Made by a program: the position numbers and the translations under genes
The notes under the pieces: model-generated
Database searches by the model: none
What the model was told of the DNA's origin: nothing
What the model saw: the letters and a program-made list of their open reading frames with translations, nothing else
In this document: positions 1-10,525 of the stretch, in pieces
Layout: each line of letters opens with the position of its first letter
Position numbering within the stretch: position 1 is the stretch's first letter
NCBI GenBank assembly: GCA_034670405.1
Contig: JAXDDX010000001.1
Span: 3,322,501 to 3,386,500 of the forward strand
Reading direction: 5' to 3'
Length of the DNA: 64,000 nt
Source: Hoplostethus atlanticus
Taxonomy: Eukaryota; Chordata; Actinopteri; Trachichthyiformes; Trachichthyidae

Positions 1-900
1 AAGGGTTATGGGGGATGGGGGATGGCCACAAATATGGCGGTATGCCTATAGAACATAATCCTAAATTGCACAACTGTGTAACAACTGATGGTTTATGGTA
101 TGGCAACAACTTCTCATTCCTTAAGATCATTGTTTATTCTTATTCTTGATTAACTTTGCATGGTCTTATGCTGTGTATGAGCATGAGTGTATGACGAAAT
201 TTGGAGGGAATGAATCTCAGTGTGGTGAAAATTGTATCTAAGTTGTTGAGTACATATCAGATACAATATACGTCAGATGCAAAACAAAAACGTTACAGGC
301 AGGCGTCCTAAAGTAATATTAATAGAGAAACATCTCTGATTCTGAGCACAAAAATGTCCTTGAATTCAAATGAGACATTTTTCACATACTCTATGTTCCC
401 TGTAATCTTTTACATAGTTGTATCCTTTGGTCTCACCGAACAGCCTTCCAGGTTGGCTTATGAACACTGACATTAATTGACATCTTTGATATTTTTTTTT
501 ATATTTTCACACTGAACTTCACTGTAATTATATTCCACTATAAACTTCATTAGCCTACGTTTTGCAGTCAGAAAGCACACTCACATGTTCTTCAACAATG
601 TAAACACTATTGCATTTTTTCTATTTTTTGGGGGGGATAGTTAGTAAAATGGTGACCAGAGGAATTTTACTGTTGCATAACCTAAATCGCTTCCATTCCC
701 ACATCTTATAAATGCTTGTTTGTGGCAAGAAAATATAGAGATGAAGCTGCTATGCAATTTGATAACACCCCCATGCTTTACTCTGTCTCACCTTGCCACC
801 TTCCAATGTCAACACTGAAAAGATTAGATAGATTGTATGCAGTGTAGTGAAATTCTGTTATTCGTTGATAATATTTATTTATAAATCATAATCTACTTGA
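1..900. other. AT-rich upstream flank of net1
   Basis: No coding exon, RNA gene or clear mobile element is visible here. The stretch is AT-rich and holds only short homopolymers, for example T-runs near 489-498. It probably contains distal upstream sequence of net1, but no specific regulatory site can be supported. Confidence 0.5.
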
Positions 901-1012
901 GTTATGTGCACTGTTAGGCTCTTTTTCTTTATCCCCCATCCTTTGGCAAATGTCTCAATAGCTCCTCCCACCTCGTGGTTTCCTAGTAACAAGTTCCCTG
1001 TGCCTTCTCCTC

Positions 1013-1017
1013 ATTGG
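1013..1017 (-). promoter_or_regulatory. Inverted CCAAT box upstream of net1
   Basis: The pentamer ATTGG (CCAAT on the other strand) lies about 190 bp upstream of the net1 start codon, in a region more GC-rich than the DNA before it. Its spacing suits a CCAAT box in a TATA-less promoter or proximal 5' region. This is a motif match only; the transcription start cannot be located from sequence. Confidence 0.3.
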
Positions 1018-1201
1018 TCCGTTTTCAACAATCCGCCATATTCAAACTTCCGCCGTCGTCTTTTCGAATGTGGGTGTGCGGTTGTTGTCATCGATCCTCT
1101 GTTTTCTTTGTACAAATCGGGCCAGTTTGACTCTGTTTTGATCGTTCCGCTATTTCCACGTTTTAATATAACAGTTTTTCAAACGAACCCCTCCCTTCAA
1201 A

Positions 1202-3055
1202 ATGGAAGAAACCGAGGAAGCGTTTGGAAGCACGATGGAGAACAAAAAGCTGAAGCGTCGCAGGGTGCCGTCGCGGACATCCACCACCAGCATTATTAGT
1301 GCGGCAGAGCAATCTCCCGAAAGAGCGAGGAGAAACAACTCCAAAAAGTACGTTTGTGTCTATTTGGTAGCTCTTTCGTAGCGCTATAGCGAGACTCCAG
1401 CCACCCCGAGCGGGTTAGTCAAATGTGACGGGCTGTTGGCTGACCGGCTAGCTAACATTACGTTGTTTACCATTGGGGTGTGCAGCAGTGTGCTAACAGG
1501 CCCTGGCCTTGGCGTCAGCCTCTGAACATTGTTACTCTCCTGTAACTGTCTTGTTTTGTCGCTGTAACCTTTTTTTTTTCAGGGTTCACGCGGTCACGGA
1601 AGGTTGAACAAGTCATGGAATTCAAAAATTGTGTTTTCCAGGTCCTGAAAACGTTATGGAAAATGGAACATGTGCATAGTTTTGGAAATGTCATGGAGAA
1701 TCTTTTATTTTTTTTTTTTTATTTTTTTTTTTTTTTTCAAACAGTGTCTAGATTGGCTGCTTGTTGACCCACTTCCCTTTGAGGAACAGAAACCCAAGCC
1801 AGAAATGTCTGGATAGTATCAGTCCGAAGAGAAAGTTATAGCCAGAAATAAGAACTGGGACATTCAGATCGGATATTCAACATGAAAAATGTGACATTTG
1901 TAACTCTGACAAGACTGACAAATACTGGTCATGGAAATTGCGCTGCATGTGTAGGAATCCTGTTTTCTCTGTAGCACCTAGTCCAACTCTTTATGTCTCA
2001 TTTTCATCTCAACACTAGTCAGAACACTGTTTATCTTATTTGAAATTTAGAGGCGATTTGCAGAGGGTGAAAGAGTACCAAAATATCCTGCTCAAGAAGG
2101 ACTGTAATGACGTTTTAGTCAAGTCGAAGTAAAATTATTGGTATAAATGTATGCAGAGTAAATGTTGCTGAGTTACAGGATAAAATATATCATTAAATAT
2201 GATTTTTCCAATACAATGCAAAAAAGGACAGATAATTCAACATATTTTTATTGACTATGTTGTAAAAATAGGATGTTGAATTTTAGCAAACTAGTTAGCT
2301 AGCCAACAACCAGGGCCACACAAACCAATAATATCGTAGCTGGATGGATGGCGTTTTGGCATGTTAACTAAACTACTATCGTGGATAAATCTGAGGATTT
2401 ATTGTTAATGTTAGTTAATGTTTCCTCCACATGCTTGCACAGGTTTGATGCAGATGTAATTTACCATTGGCCAGTTTCTGATGCGATGCTTATGGGGAGC
2501 CTACAAAATGTATACTGTCTTTTATACTCGAAATACAACACTTCAATCAAAACATACTTAAAAAGTAAAAGGACTGACTTCAATGCTTTCCCTGTTTTTT
2601 CACCTTCCCCATGGATACATTTGATAGAATATTCTCATAAGTTATTTTTATAGAATGAGTTATCTGTAGACTAGTTTGTTTTCAATTAGGCTATGACTTC
2701 ATCAAGTAAATGCAAGTACATAGAAACTTGATTTTCACTGGACGTTACTTATTTCCCTGACATCCCTCATCTCCTGTAGACCTCCACTGCAGAGAGGCAG
2801 CTCCTTCACCTTTCTCACTCCAGGGACACCATGGGACTTCAGTCTAGTGAGTCACCATTATGTCAACATGTTAGACTTCAGAGGTCCAGCTCTCACATAT
2901 CACCTCTTTGTGTGTTGGATGAAAATAACATGACTGTCATAAGGCTTATTAAGCAATAAGGCTTGTGCATGTGCTGCTATATTTCTAAGTGTATATTATT
3001 ATAGTTGTTATTAGCAGTAGTAGTAGTTTTGAGGGAGCATGACAGTGAGTATTAG

Positions 3056-3086
<31 letters not shown>

Positions 3087-6000
3087 GATTCTTGTTTGAA
3101 TGCTCATCTGACTTGTGTATCGTTACTTTGCCACAGAAGAGAAAACGCAAAGAGAAGGATGATGACACAGTCAGCCTGTCCAGCTTTGACCTCAAGGTGA
3201 GAGTCAGGACACCCTCCTGTCTGTCTCTTGGGCAGCTCCAATCCAACACCACTGAATGTGTCCTGACAAGGAACATAAATCCCTCTGAGTCAGGTACTAG
3301 CGACAGACAGGCATGAGCGCTCTGAGTGGGAGGTCAGGATAATCCTCCAAGCCAAGCGTCTGTCTGAGGAAGGGAGAGTGAAGGAAATTAATCAGAGCCT
3401 GTCTGTCCCTAGGCACCTTAGTACAATCAAGTGGGAGTGAAAACCTTTTATTTCCTTGATTTCCAGGAACCTAATAACAAGCGCGTGCGACCACTGACCA
3501 AGGTGTCGTCACTGGCCAACTTGATCTCTCCTTCAAAGAACGGGGCAGTTCGCCGCTTTGGACAGACCATACAGGTACATACCATACTATTGTCCCTGAC
3601 ATTGACTGTACAAGGTTACCATCCACAAGTTTAGGTAAGTGCTTTCTTCCTCTTGTGTTTGATTATTAAATTGTGTTCCCTAGTCAATGTCGTTACGCGG
3701 TGATAGCAAGTCACCAGGGATGTCCCTCAAAGCCGGCAGCAAGGCAGCAGGCCCCACTCCCACTAAACGCAGAAACAGCACGCTGTGGTCCGAGACCCTG
3801 GATGTCCATCAGAAGAGCACTTTCTCCACCAAAGAGATCAAGAGACAAGAGGTTGTGCAGTTCAGTCATTTTTAGTTCCGATTAAAGTGATCTTAAAAGT
3901 ACAGAGAACAGTGGAAAAAAATGTATGTTACTCGTTTCTCATTGGTTTAACATTTCTCTCCAGGCAATTCATGAGCTTTACAGGGGAGAGCAGGATCTCA
4001 TCGAAGATCTCCAACTTGCACGGAAGGTTAGAAAATTAAATTTAAAACTAGACTGGAGAATTAAAATATTTACTCTCCCTTTGTCAACTCTTTCACATTG
4101 CTGCTTTTCATACATTCAGGCATACCACGATCCGATGCTAAAGCTTTCCATCATGACTGAGGAAGAACTGGCTCACATTTTTGGGGATCTGGATGCATAT
4201 ATCCCCTTGCATGAGGGTAAGCCGTCACTACCAAGTCTAGGAGTCACACCATTCCAGCTGTTACTTCTGTTAGTTTTACTTGTTTGCAGAGGTTTCTGAT
4301 TATGTGTGTGCTTTTGTCTCTAGACCTACTGACGAAGCTGACAGAGGGAACTGGCCCTAATGGGACAGTAGCTCAGATTGGACAGATGGTAATAGACTGG
4401 GTATGTATGGCAGCACACTAACACAGCACATCCCAAGAATGTATTAGTTTCACGTTTATCATAGATATGGTCATAAAATACTATAAACTTTGTGATGAGC
4501 AGAAACCCGCATGAGTACACATCACACAATTTTAACAAAGTGTAACAAACAATTAGTTACTGTGTCTTCTCAGTTGCCTGGTCTGAATGCTTACAAGGAC
4601 TACTGCAGCAACCAGCTAGCAGCCAAGGCCCTGCTAGACCAGAAAAAGCAGGACCGACGGGTCCAGGACTTCCTGCAGCGCTGCCTCGAGTCGCCCTTCA
4701 GCAGGAAGCTTGACCTGTGGAGCTTCCTGGACATCCCACGTTCACGCTTGGTGAAATACCCACTGCTGCTGCGAGAGATCCTCAGGCACACTCCCCCTGA
4801 ACACCCAGACGTATCCAATCTGGAGAGAGCTGTATGATATCTATGTTACTTATTACACACAATGTTGTTACTTACATTGAGACAATGATACTGATTGACT
4901 GAATTAATCAATGGTAATACACTTTGTTTTGCAGTAATACATATTTATTGTATGTTTGCCAAATAGCCAAACTGATAACAATCCTCTAATTATCCAGATT
5001 ACCATAATCCAGGGAGTCCTTGTCTGACATCAACATGAGGAAAGGGGAGTCAGAGTGCCAGTACTACATAGACAAGCTGGAGTACCTGGATGATAAGCAG
5101 AGGGACTCCTGCATAGACGACTGTAAGAGCCTTCTTTGTCATGGTGAGCTGCGGAACAAGAGTGGCTCGGTAAGAATTAAGATTCTCCTCCTCACATACA
5201 GTATGTATCATTAGCATCTATACTTCTATACTTATATATATATATGTTCATTTTTTTCTTCAACAAGACTAGCAATGTTAGTTGGTGCTGGACCCTGGAC
5301 GGATACCTTGAAGATTAATAGTGATGTCAATTTATTGGTTGATTTATTTTGTATATGATTACTTTCTTGTTTAGTGAAATGGGCAAAAGTGAACTTTATA
5401 AATGTTCTACTTCTGTAAATACAAAACTTGATATTTATATTTTTGGAGTTTCATAAAAATATATAATAATTTGCCTCATTAACCGTTCCTGTCTAGTTAG
5501 TGTGGGACCCTGTCAACATATAGCAATGGACTTAAAAAATCTGAAAAATGAATGCCCCCTCCCAGGAATCAAATCCAGGTCTCCCACACCATAGATATAT
5601 TCTTAATTGCACCACTACTGTTGTATGCATAGTGGTGAAAATCATTTATTTTGTACCTTTTAGAAGCTGATGTCCTCATAAGATTGCTATTTTAAATGTA
5701 CAAAAACATCGCCATACTTCACAATTTTCTGCTGTATGTGTGCTTGAGACATTCACTCTTAAATGCCAGCTCTGCCAGGGTCCAGCAATAACATTTGAAA
5801 TTAATGTCATTCTCCCTTTTCATGTCACACCGCAGAAGCTGCATGTGTTCCTCTTCTCTGAGCTATTGGTTCTGACCCGGCCAGTGACGCGCAACGAGAG
5901 GAGCTGCTTCCAGGTGTATCGGCAGCCCATCCCGGTTCGCGACTTGGCTCTAGAGGACCTGCAGGATGGGGAGATCCGCATGGGGGGTTCTTTTAGAGGG

Positions 6001-6538
6001 GCTTTCACCAATGGGGAGAAAGGTGGGTTGAGTTGCACCTCACCTGCAGCCAGAGTGTCTGTAGTGGCTCTGCCCTGGCTGTTCCTCTGTTTAAATACAA
6101 CCGATTTATCTTACCATTTGAAGGAACTAATATGTCTCTATATACTAGTAATGACTTTGTAGCCTGAGGAGAGCCTTTTCATTTACTGACTATGTTCCTT
6201 TGCCTCCAGCTAAGAATGTATTCCGTGTGAGCTCTGTGGATCCATCCCACGGCCAGTCTCACACCCTGCAGGTCAATGATGTATACCACAAGCAGCAGTG
6301 GCTCAACTGCCTGCGCAGTGCAATGGCCCAGCACAAGGGGACTCCACTCAGGATTCAGGGAGAAGCCATCAGAACCAAGCGCCGCTCCTCGACTATCTCA
6401 AACAGCATCTATGATGACGATACAGACGAGAACTGTCCCCACGTGTCAGGCGCTAAACTCGGGCCTCGGACACACTCCAAGACGAGACTGGACAAGAAGT
6501 TCCGTGGCTCACTGAAGAGGAAGGAGACTGGGGTGTAG
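1202..6538 (+). CDS. net1: Neuroepithelial cell-transforming gene 1 (Rho guanine nucleotide exchange factor)
   Basis: Exons: 1202-1347, 2780-2846, 3137-3196, 3467-3574, 3684-3851, 3964-4026, 4120-4216, 4324-4400, 4574-4831, 4998-5169, 5836-6022, 6210-6538. The model gives about 576 aa, against about 596 in human NET1. NET1 is a Dbl-family exchange factor that loads GTP on RhoA/B and shuttles between nucleus and cytoplasm. Basic nuclear-localisation clusters appear at residues 15-21 (KKLKRRR) and just after the motif TPGTPWDFSL (KRKRKEK). The DH domain begins near residue 184 (YRGEQDLIEDL) and includes the conserved run LDLWSFLDIPRSRLVKYPLLL. The PH domain follows in exons 11-12. The C-terminus ETGV fits a type I PDZ ligand, like ETLV in human. 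All junctions keep phase except exon 10, where one extra base lies near 5022. The start was chosen because it gives the NET1-like N-terminus; a downstream ATG at codon 12 is an alternative. Confidence 0.94.
1700..1738. repeat. T-rich homopolymer tract in net1 intron 1
   Basis: Long T-runs are broken only by single A residues, inside the 1.4 kb first intron. It could be the A-tail of an old minus-strand retroposed copy, but no body of such an element is recognisable beside it. Confidence 0.7.
3056..3086. repeat. (ATT)n microsatellite in net1 intron 2
   Basis: About ten uninterrupted ATT/TTA units lie about 50 bp upstream of the exon 3 acceptor. This is a simple trinucleotide repeat with no coding role. 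Confidence 0.9.
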
Positions 6539-7260
6539 ACACTGAATTCAAGTCTGTGGTGTCTTCTCAGAGTGTGGACAGCGCATGTGAAAATTTCTCT
6601 TGGACTTGAGTAATTACATGTGGGTCTGCCGATGAATTTCCACGCAGCCACTGCTTTAGTGTCATTATCAAGAAGTGGCGGAACCTTTTGTAGCTTTGGA
6701 AAGAAATCCATCCTTCAAATCACTTATGTCCAGCTGTACATCAATTTTTAATCTTGTTCCATTAAAAAAAGGTGTATTTAGTTTACAAAAAAGTGATATG
6801 TGCCAATGGGACTGACATGTTTGTTTACAGAATTTAAATGTGTGTGATATTAGGGTTTTTAAATATCCTCAGAAGTTAAAACCATTAAACGTTTTATACT
6901 ACTTGTAGCTCTTAAGAATTTGTTTGGTGATTCTAAACTCGACACAATGAAGTCTTCATTCTCAATTGTTTGTAATCAAAATGTCTGTTCATGTAGGAAC
7001 TATTGCACAGACGGCATGTAATTAGCTGTCTGTCAAACCAAGGGAACAAGAATTAATGTGAAAGATTAGCTGCATGGTTTGTGATGCGTGGTGGAGGAAG
7101 CACCGTTTAGTGACATGAGAGATTGAGGAAGTTCTTTTAAGAACTAGATATAAGATAACGAGCCGGACACTAGTGAGAACACAAACCAGACAAAAACATT
7201 TCTTAAATGACTGAAAAAGACATCTAGTTGAATGTGGTGCAAATATGTTAAGTGTAAAAT
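6539..7260 (+). other. Probable net1 3' untranslated region
   Basis: AT-rich non-coding DNA follows the net1 stop codon. Candidate polyadenylation hexamers are ATTAAA near 6887 and AATAAA near 7256. The true cleavage site cannot be chosen from sequence alone. Confidence 0.45.
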
Positions 7261-7899
7261 AAAAAAAATCATCTTGTAATCTGTACTTTGGATCATGAGT
7301 GATATCATTTCCTGAGTATGACTAACTGCTTGTTTGTTAAGCCACATAACAAGATCCCCTGTTGTACTTCAACCCCACTAAACCATGGAGGCAGCTCACT
7401 TCCCTTTTGCTCACAGATAGCCATTAAACATTAACCGATTGCAACACACATCAAGCAAACGCAAGAAGCTTAGGAAAACTCAGCAGTTCAATTCACTCAT
7501 TTCTACTTAATGCTAAACCTTTCCTGGACAAGGTCCTCATTTGAGTTTACCATTAGACACATATATTGTATTTTGAAACATACAAAATGACTGACACAAA
7601 GTTTAATAGCTAGATAAAGTAGATTTAGATCTCTTATTCTGCTTGTGGTTGTTGGGTGTTTGTCCCCGATTGCTGCATGCTGAGTTTAGTCCTCTGCTCA
7701 CATTCATCATTGCGAAACCAGGGATTCTCCTGTGCTGTGTTACAGACAGGCCTGCAATCCATTTAAGTAAAGCAAAGGAGAAGTACTTCCTGTGACATTC
7801 TCATGACTGGTGATGCAGAGGACTGTAAGCCAAAGGTTATTATGTGTGTAAATATAAACATTAAACAAAAGGACCAGATAACAGCTTGAAGGGACAGTT

Positions 7900-8520
7900 T
7901 TTATGATGCTGATTTCCCCCTATCACCCTGGGGGCAGCTCCTTGAGGGATTGGCTCTTGGGCTTGTTCTGGCTCAGGAGTTCCTTGGGTCCAAGATCAGG
8001 GACACACGGCTCAAAACAACTCCAGCCACAGAAGCTTTCCAGTTTCCAGGAACTGCGTAAACGTTCCCTACCCTTTCCACATCCCTGCTCCCCAAACCTC
8101 CTGAGGGGTAACACCTGACAGACCATCTGTCTCCATGAAATCCCTCCATGAAATCCCATGGAGGCCCCCATGCGACATGAGCCCCTGAGCCTGCAGCACT
8201 TTCAGCCCGTGGAGGGCACACCAACACCGCCGGTTTCTCCAGGGCCTTGCTGGATGGTCCCACTGTCCTCAACGGTTGCTATCCTGGAGCTCTAGTCCTA
8301 GACATGAAACCACCTGCCTTCCTCGGGGCTATCAGAGGAGCCAGCTGCCAGGACCACTGTGGTTAATCTAGGGTCAAATGGCACCAAGCTGGCCAGCTCA
8401 GAGAAGCTAAAATATGGTTTTAGGATTCTTACCACAATCCTCAAAGCATCTGGCAGGCAGCCTGTTATTTCATGACCCCTTCCTTCTATGTGGCATGTTT
8501 CCCTCAACTTTATCCGCCTT
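7900..8520. other. GC-richer unassigned block between net1 and asb13
   Basis: Base composition rises sharply here compared with both flanks, and the sequence is complex rather than repetitive. It contains a 13-bp direct duplication (TCCATGAAATCCC twice) near 8131-8156. Both strands have interrupted reading frames that I cannot assign to any family. It may be part of a retroposed element whose recognisable 3' end lies at 8975-9350, an old processed pseudogene, or a conserved non-coding element. Confidence 0.3.
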
Positions 8521-8974
8521 CAGCAGTTACACATTTAGCTGAAAGGCTACTGTAACTCAGCTGATATCCCTTTTGTAGACAATTTTACTTGCTTTTGGAA
8601 CAGACTGTCTCTTTTAAACATGAAGGGATATGCCTATATGCACTGGGCTCAAAACCTGTGACAGAAAATATGGAAGTAACTCTTAAAACTCCAGTAGGCA
8701 ACGTATTGCTACATAAAAATCTTGCCTAGTGCAGCTTCAAGTTGTGAAGCTCACTGACTACTGGTTGTGTCCCTGTCTATTTTGAGATGACAAGTGGCCT
8801 ATTTTTCAGTTGCCTTCTATCTCTTAAGATTCTGGAGCGAGTCATTTTAAAGCAACTCCTAACGATAATAGGAAAATAAATTTGGAAAATATGATTGGTC
8901 CTGTTTTGCAATGACATGGAGAGAATCATTCCTGCTTTCATATCTTCTCATCTTGATTACTTTGTTTACCTGTC

Positions 8975-9350
8975 TTGACCAACAGGCTGTGGCACGACTC
9001 CAGATTGTGCAACATGCTACATGCCACAACACTTTTCACAAGGATTAACAGAACGGACATTACACCCCTTTTGGCATTCTTACATTGGTTGCCTGGCACT
9101 TGCTTTCAAGGTTTTGCACTTGCCTCTAAGGCTTGTCAAGGCCAGGCCCCTAGTTACATGTCTGACTTTTAAACCCCTTATGAGCTTGGGCACAGCCTTA
9201 GGCTCTCTTACCAGTTCCAAAGTCTAGACTGACACTAAAAACAAAAAGGTCGCCAGGCTTTGGAACGCCATGCTGGAGGCGCTTAGACTGGCCCGAATCA
9301 CTTGCCAAAACCCATTTGTTCAAAAAGCCTTTTGATAACTAGATTTTCAG
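8975..9350 (+). mobile_element. Degenerate 3' end of a non-LTR retrotransposon (L2/CR1-like LINE)
   Basis: The plus-strand translation contains RTDITPLLAFLHWLP, then QGQAPSYMSDF. These match the signature near the C-terminus of fish LINE polyproteins (ITPVLASLHWLPV...LNGLAPSYL). Further on, a frame reads LWNAMLEALRLARIT, like the usual LWNSLP...R segment. Stops and frame changes break it, so this is an old, inactive fragment. The clade assignment is from memory of the motif and is approximate. Confidence 0.7.
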
Positions 9351-10525
9351 GTGTTATCCTGCATTTTTCTTTCTCACTATAGCTGTTTTTTTCTGTTATG
9401 TTTTTATTGCCTTTTAAATGCTTTGTAACCACGGTTTTAATTTATTAATATTAATTTATTTATTAATAACATTCAATACTTAATAGCAACATTTGCATTA
9501 CACCACGAAATGTCCCCAAGAAGAATCGCACTGTGCATAAGTGAAGTCCAAATTGCAATTTCTATTCCAATTATCTTTTTGTAACTTTGTAAATATTATT
9601 TCAACTAGAAAAACATATACTCAGTGTGACATGTACATTCACATATGTTTTCAATTTTATGACATTAATTTCCATTTTTGTATCTATTTATTTTGATGTT
9701 TGCCATCCAATTATACAGTTATACATTTTTGTTTACAGCAAGTCAAAGTGAGTCAGGGTGCTTAAAGGATATTTTCTAAACTATTTGAGTGCAACACATG
9801 ACATTTTAGTTGTAGCAAATCAGCTGTGATCTACTAACGGTCAAAATACAAGTTATATCTAAAATCTAGGCAACCTTATCTTAAACTCTAAAAAGGTCCC
9901 ACCCACACACACAACGGAAAAAATGCATTTCCTAAAGTACTGTTCAACATGGTGAATTGGGTTTTAGACAAATAAGGTTTTTACTATTCTTTTTTTGATT
10001 GGGTAAAGACGTTTTTCACTGCCCTGTCTGGGTCTGCTCATGCCAATAAAAGCCTGGGCCAGGCCAGAAAAACAACTTCTACTTGTAGTAGCGTGTACAT
10101 AAAACTCAACAGTGAACTGGATTGTTTTAAAGCAGCCCTGTAATTGTCTGCTTATTTACACACATTTAATGGAGTCAGGACATCTATTATTTACAAATTC
10201 ACATTTAAAATAAATAGTCATGAAATATTTACAAATACTTACAGTACTCTAATCACAATACTTAAACCACTGCATGATGAAATATTCAAATGTCAAGTTA
10301 ACATACATTGCACATGGTTACAACAGTTTAGTGATAAAGTTTAAATTTTTATATATTAAAGTGAAATTAAACCATTTGTTTTGGTAAACCAAGTTTTACA
10401 GTTTGGATATTCAAGCTGATAAGATCTCTGCATACTCGACTAGTCTGGTAGTATTTTCAGTCTTCCTGTTTGCTGTACAAATTTAACATCTTGTCATGGC
10501 CACTTCCTGGCAAGAGAACAGTTTG
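9351..10525. other. AT-rich non-coding region downstream of asb13
   Basis: No gene is visible. The segment lies 3' of asb13, which reads leftward, so its right part should hold the asb13 3' UTR. A minus-strand ATTAAA (plus TTTAAT) near 10164 is one possible polyadenylation signal among several. TA-rich repeats occur around 9437-9475. Confidence 0.4.

Noticed and set aside
904-1299. 131-codon open frame before net1
   Set aside because: It overlaps the true net1 first exon in a different frame, has no recognisable domain and uses proximal promoter/5' UTR sequence. The NET1-like N-terminus lies in the 1202 frame.
5514-5620. Possible tRNA-derived SINE in net1 intron 10
   Set aside because: A GATTTGATTCC-like B box is present on the minus strand, but no convincing A box, body or tail was found.
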